Notes under the pieces: generated by a model
Told to the model about the DNA's origin: nothing
Seen by the model: only the letters and a program-made list of their open reading frames with translations
The model's database searches: none
In this document: piece by piece, positions 6,250 through 6,599 of the stretch
Layout: every line of letters starts with the position of its first letter
How positions within the stretch are numbered: the first letter of the stretch is position 1
Source of the DNA: a bacterium
GTDB taxonomy: Bacteria > Thermosulfidibacterota > Thermosulfidibacteria > Thermosulfidibacterales > Thermosulfidibacteraceae
NCBI GenBank assembly: GCA_027037155.1
Contig: JALWBK010000043.1
Coordinates: forward strand, 1 to 6,599
DNA length: 6,599 nt
Direction of reading: 5' to 3'
Program-made: the position numbers and the translations under genes

Positions 6250-6599
6250 TTAACACCCCTTGAAAGATGCGCTCTATGGGTACCACCTTTACGCCCATCT
6301 TGTCAAGTTCAGGTAGTCCTTTGACTAAGGCACGGTAGGTTGATATGTGGGGATGTCCTATAGCTATGGCGTAACCCTTTTTTAGTGCTATTTTTGCCAG
6401 CTCTTGTAGCTGGTTTAGGATGTACCTTTCGTTTTTGGTATTGTCCAAAAACACGTCTCTTTTGAGGACAGGCCATCCGAGCTCTTTGCCCACTTTACAA
6501 CTTACGCTTTTTCCAGTGGTTTTGCTATCAACAAAAAAGAGCCCGTTCTGATACAGAAATTGCAGTACCACCTTCATGCCCCTTTCGTATGATGTGAAT
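6224..6599 (-). CDS. Divergent polysaccharide deacetylase (YibQ/DUF610), 5' end beyond window
   Basis: The C-terminal 124 codons of a divergent polysaccharide deacetylase family protein (PF04748) are present. The frame stays open past the ATG at 6577 to the window edge, reading FTSYERG before that methionine. This matches the family's conserved 'GSRFT...' segment, so 6577 is internal and the gene is cut. Recognisable blocks counted from that methionine are [11 protein letters not shown] (11-21), RDVFLDN (40-46), and AIAIGHPH (70-77), with the conserved GHPH close to the barrel's end, followed by VKVVPIERI (96-104). Members are usually secreted or periplasmic NodB-like proteins of unclear substrate; the signal peptide would be outside the window. 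The stop at 6226-6224 lies inside the TPP-subunit gene, so this gene heads or continues the same operon. The identification is firm, but the enzymatic activity is not established for most of the family. Confidence 0.9.
   Translation of the reverse strand, partial: FTSYERGMKVVLQFLYQNGLFFVDSKTTGKSVSCKVGKELGWPVLKRDVFLDNTKNERYILNQLQELAKIALKKGYAIAIGHPHISTYRALVKGLPELDKMGVKVVPIERIFQGVLNGEFAGCI
6254..6261 (-). promoter_or_regulatory. Ribosome binding site of the TPP subunit, inside the upstream gene
   Basis: AAGGGGTG on the minus strand lies within the last codons of the upstream deacetylase-like gene, 4 bases before ATG 6249. It marks translational coupling across a 26-base overlap. Confidence 0.6.

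Noticed and set aside
6224..6577. Complete small 117-residue protein starting at ATG 6577
   Set aside because: The frame continues open to the window edge with family-matching residues (FTSYERG), so this methionine is internal and the gene is truncated by the window.

Overview
The window reads as ordinary, densely packed chromosome of an anaerobic or microaerobic bacterium. The evidence is a PriA replication-restart helicase, an undecaprenyl-diphosphatase and a YibQ-type deacetylase (bacterial traits), together with a ferredoxin-type 2-oxoacid oxidoreductase (typical of anaerobes). Arginine in the two genes I checked (the receptor fragment and the TPR gene) is mostly AGA/AGG, and the proteins are rich in K/E/R/I/V. 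That hints at a thermophile of a deep-branching phylum, but I cannot name the organism.

Layout, left to right. (1) Positions 1-223, minus strand: the first 74 codons of a membrane sensor with a PilJ/NarX-type N-terminus, cut by the window edge, with its own likely promoter and a small inverted repeat just upstream. (2) 296-2425, minus: priA, complete. (3) 2428-3150, minus: a SagB/ThcOx-type nitroreductase-fold flavoprotein, 2 bases upstream of priA and probably co-transcribed with it. (4) 3151-3223: a compact divergent intergenic region with two face-to-face promoter candidates. (5) 3224-4267, plus: a 347-residue TPR-like helical-repeat protein of unknown function, the only plus-strand gene. 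(6) 4232-6599, minus: a tightly coupled run read as yibQ-like (5' end off the window), then the TPP (beta) subunit and the gamma subunit of a 2-oxoacid:ferredoxin oxidoreductase, then uppP. The spacings are a 26-base overlap, a 4-base gap and an 8-base overlap. The 3' ends of uppP and the TPR gene overlap by 36 bases.

Functionally, the right-hand run joins envelope functions (lipid-carrier recycling, a secreted deacetylase-fold protein) with ferredoxin-linked 2-oxoacid metabolism. The pyrimidine-binding alpha subunit and the ferredoxin subunit needed for a full oxidoreductase are not in the window. The left-hand run pairs a flavin oxidoreductase with replication restart, which is probably housekeeping proximity rather than a pathway.

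There are no tRNAs, rRNAs, CRISPR arrays, insertion sequences or gene-free stretches over 300 bases. I see no convincing undescribed system. The points most worth a second look are the orphan TPR protein, the incomplete oxidoreductase locus next to yibQ and uppP, the stand-alone SagB-like protein, and the truncated receptor gene at the left edge.
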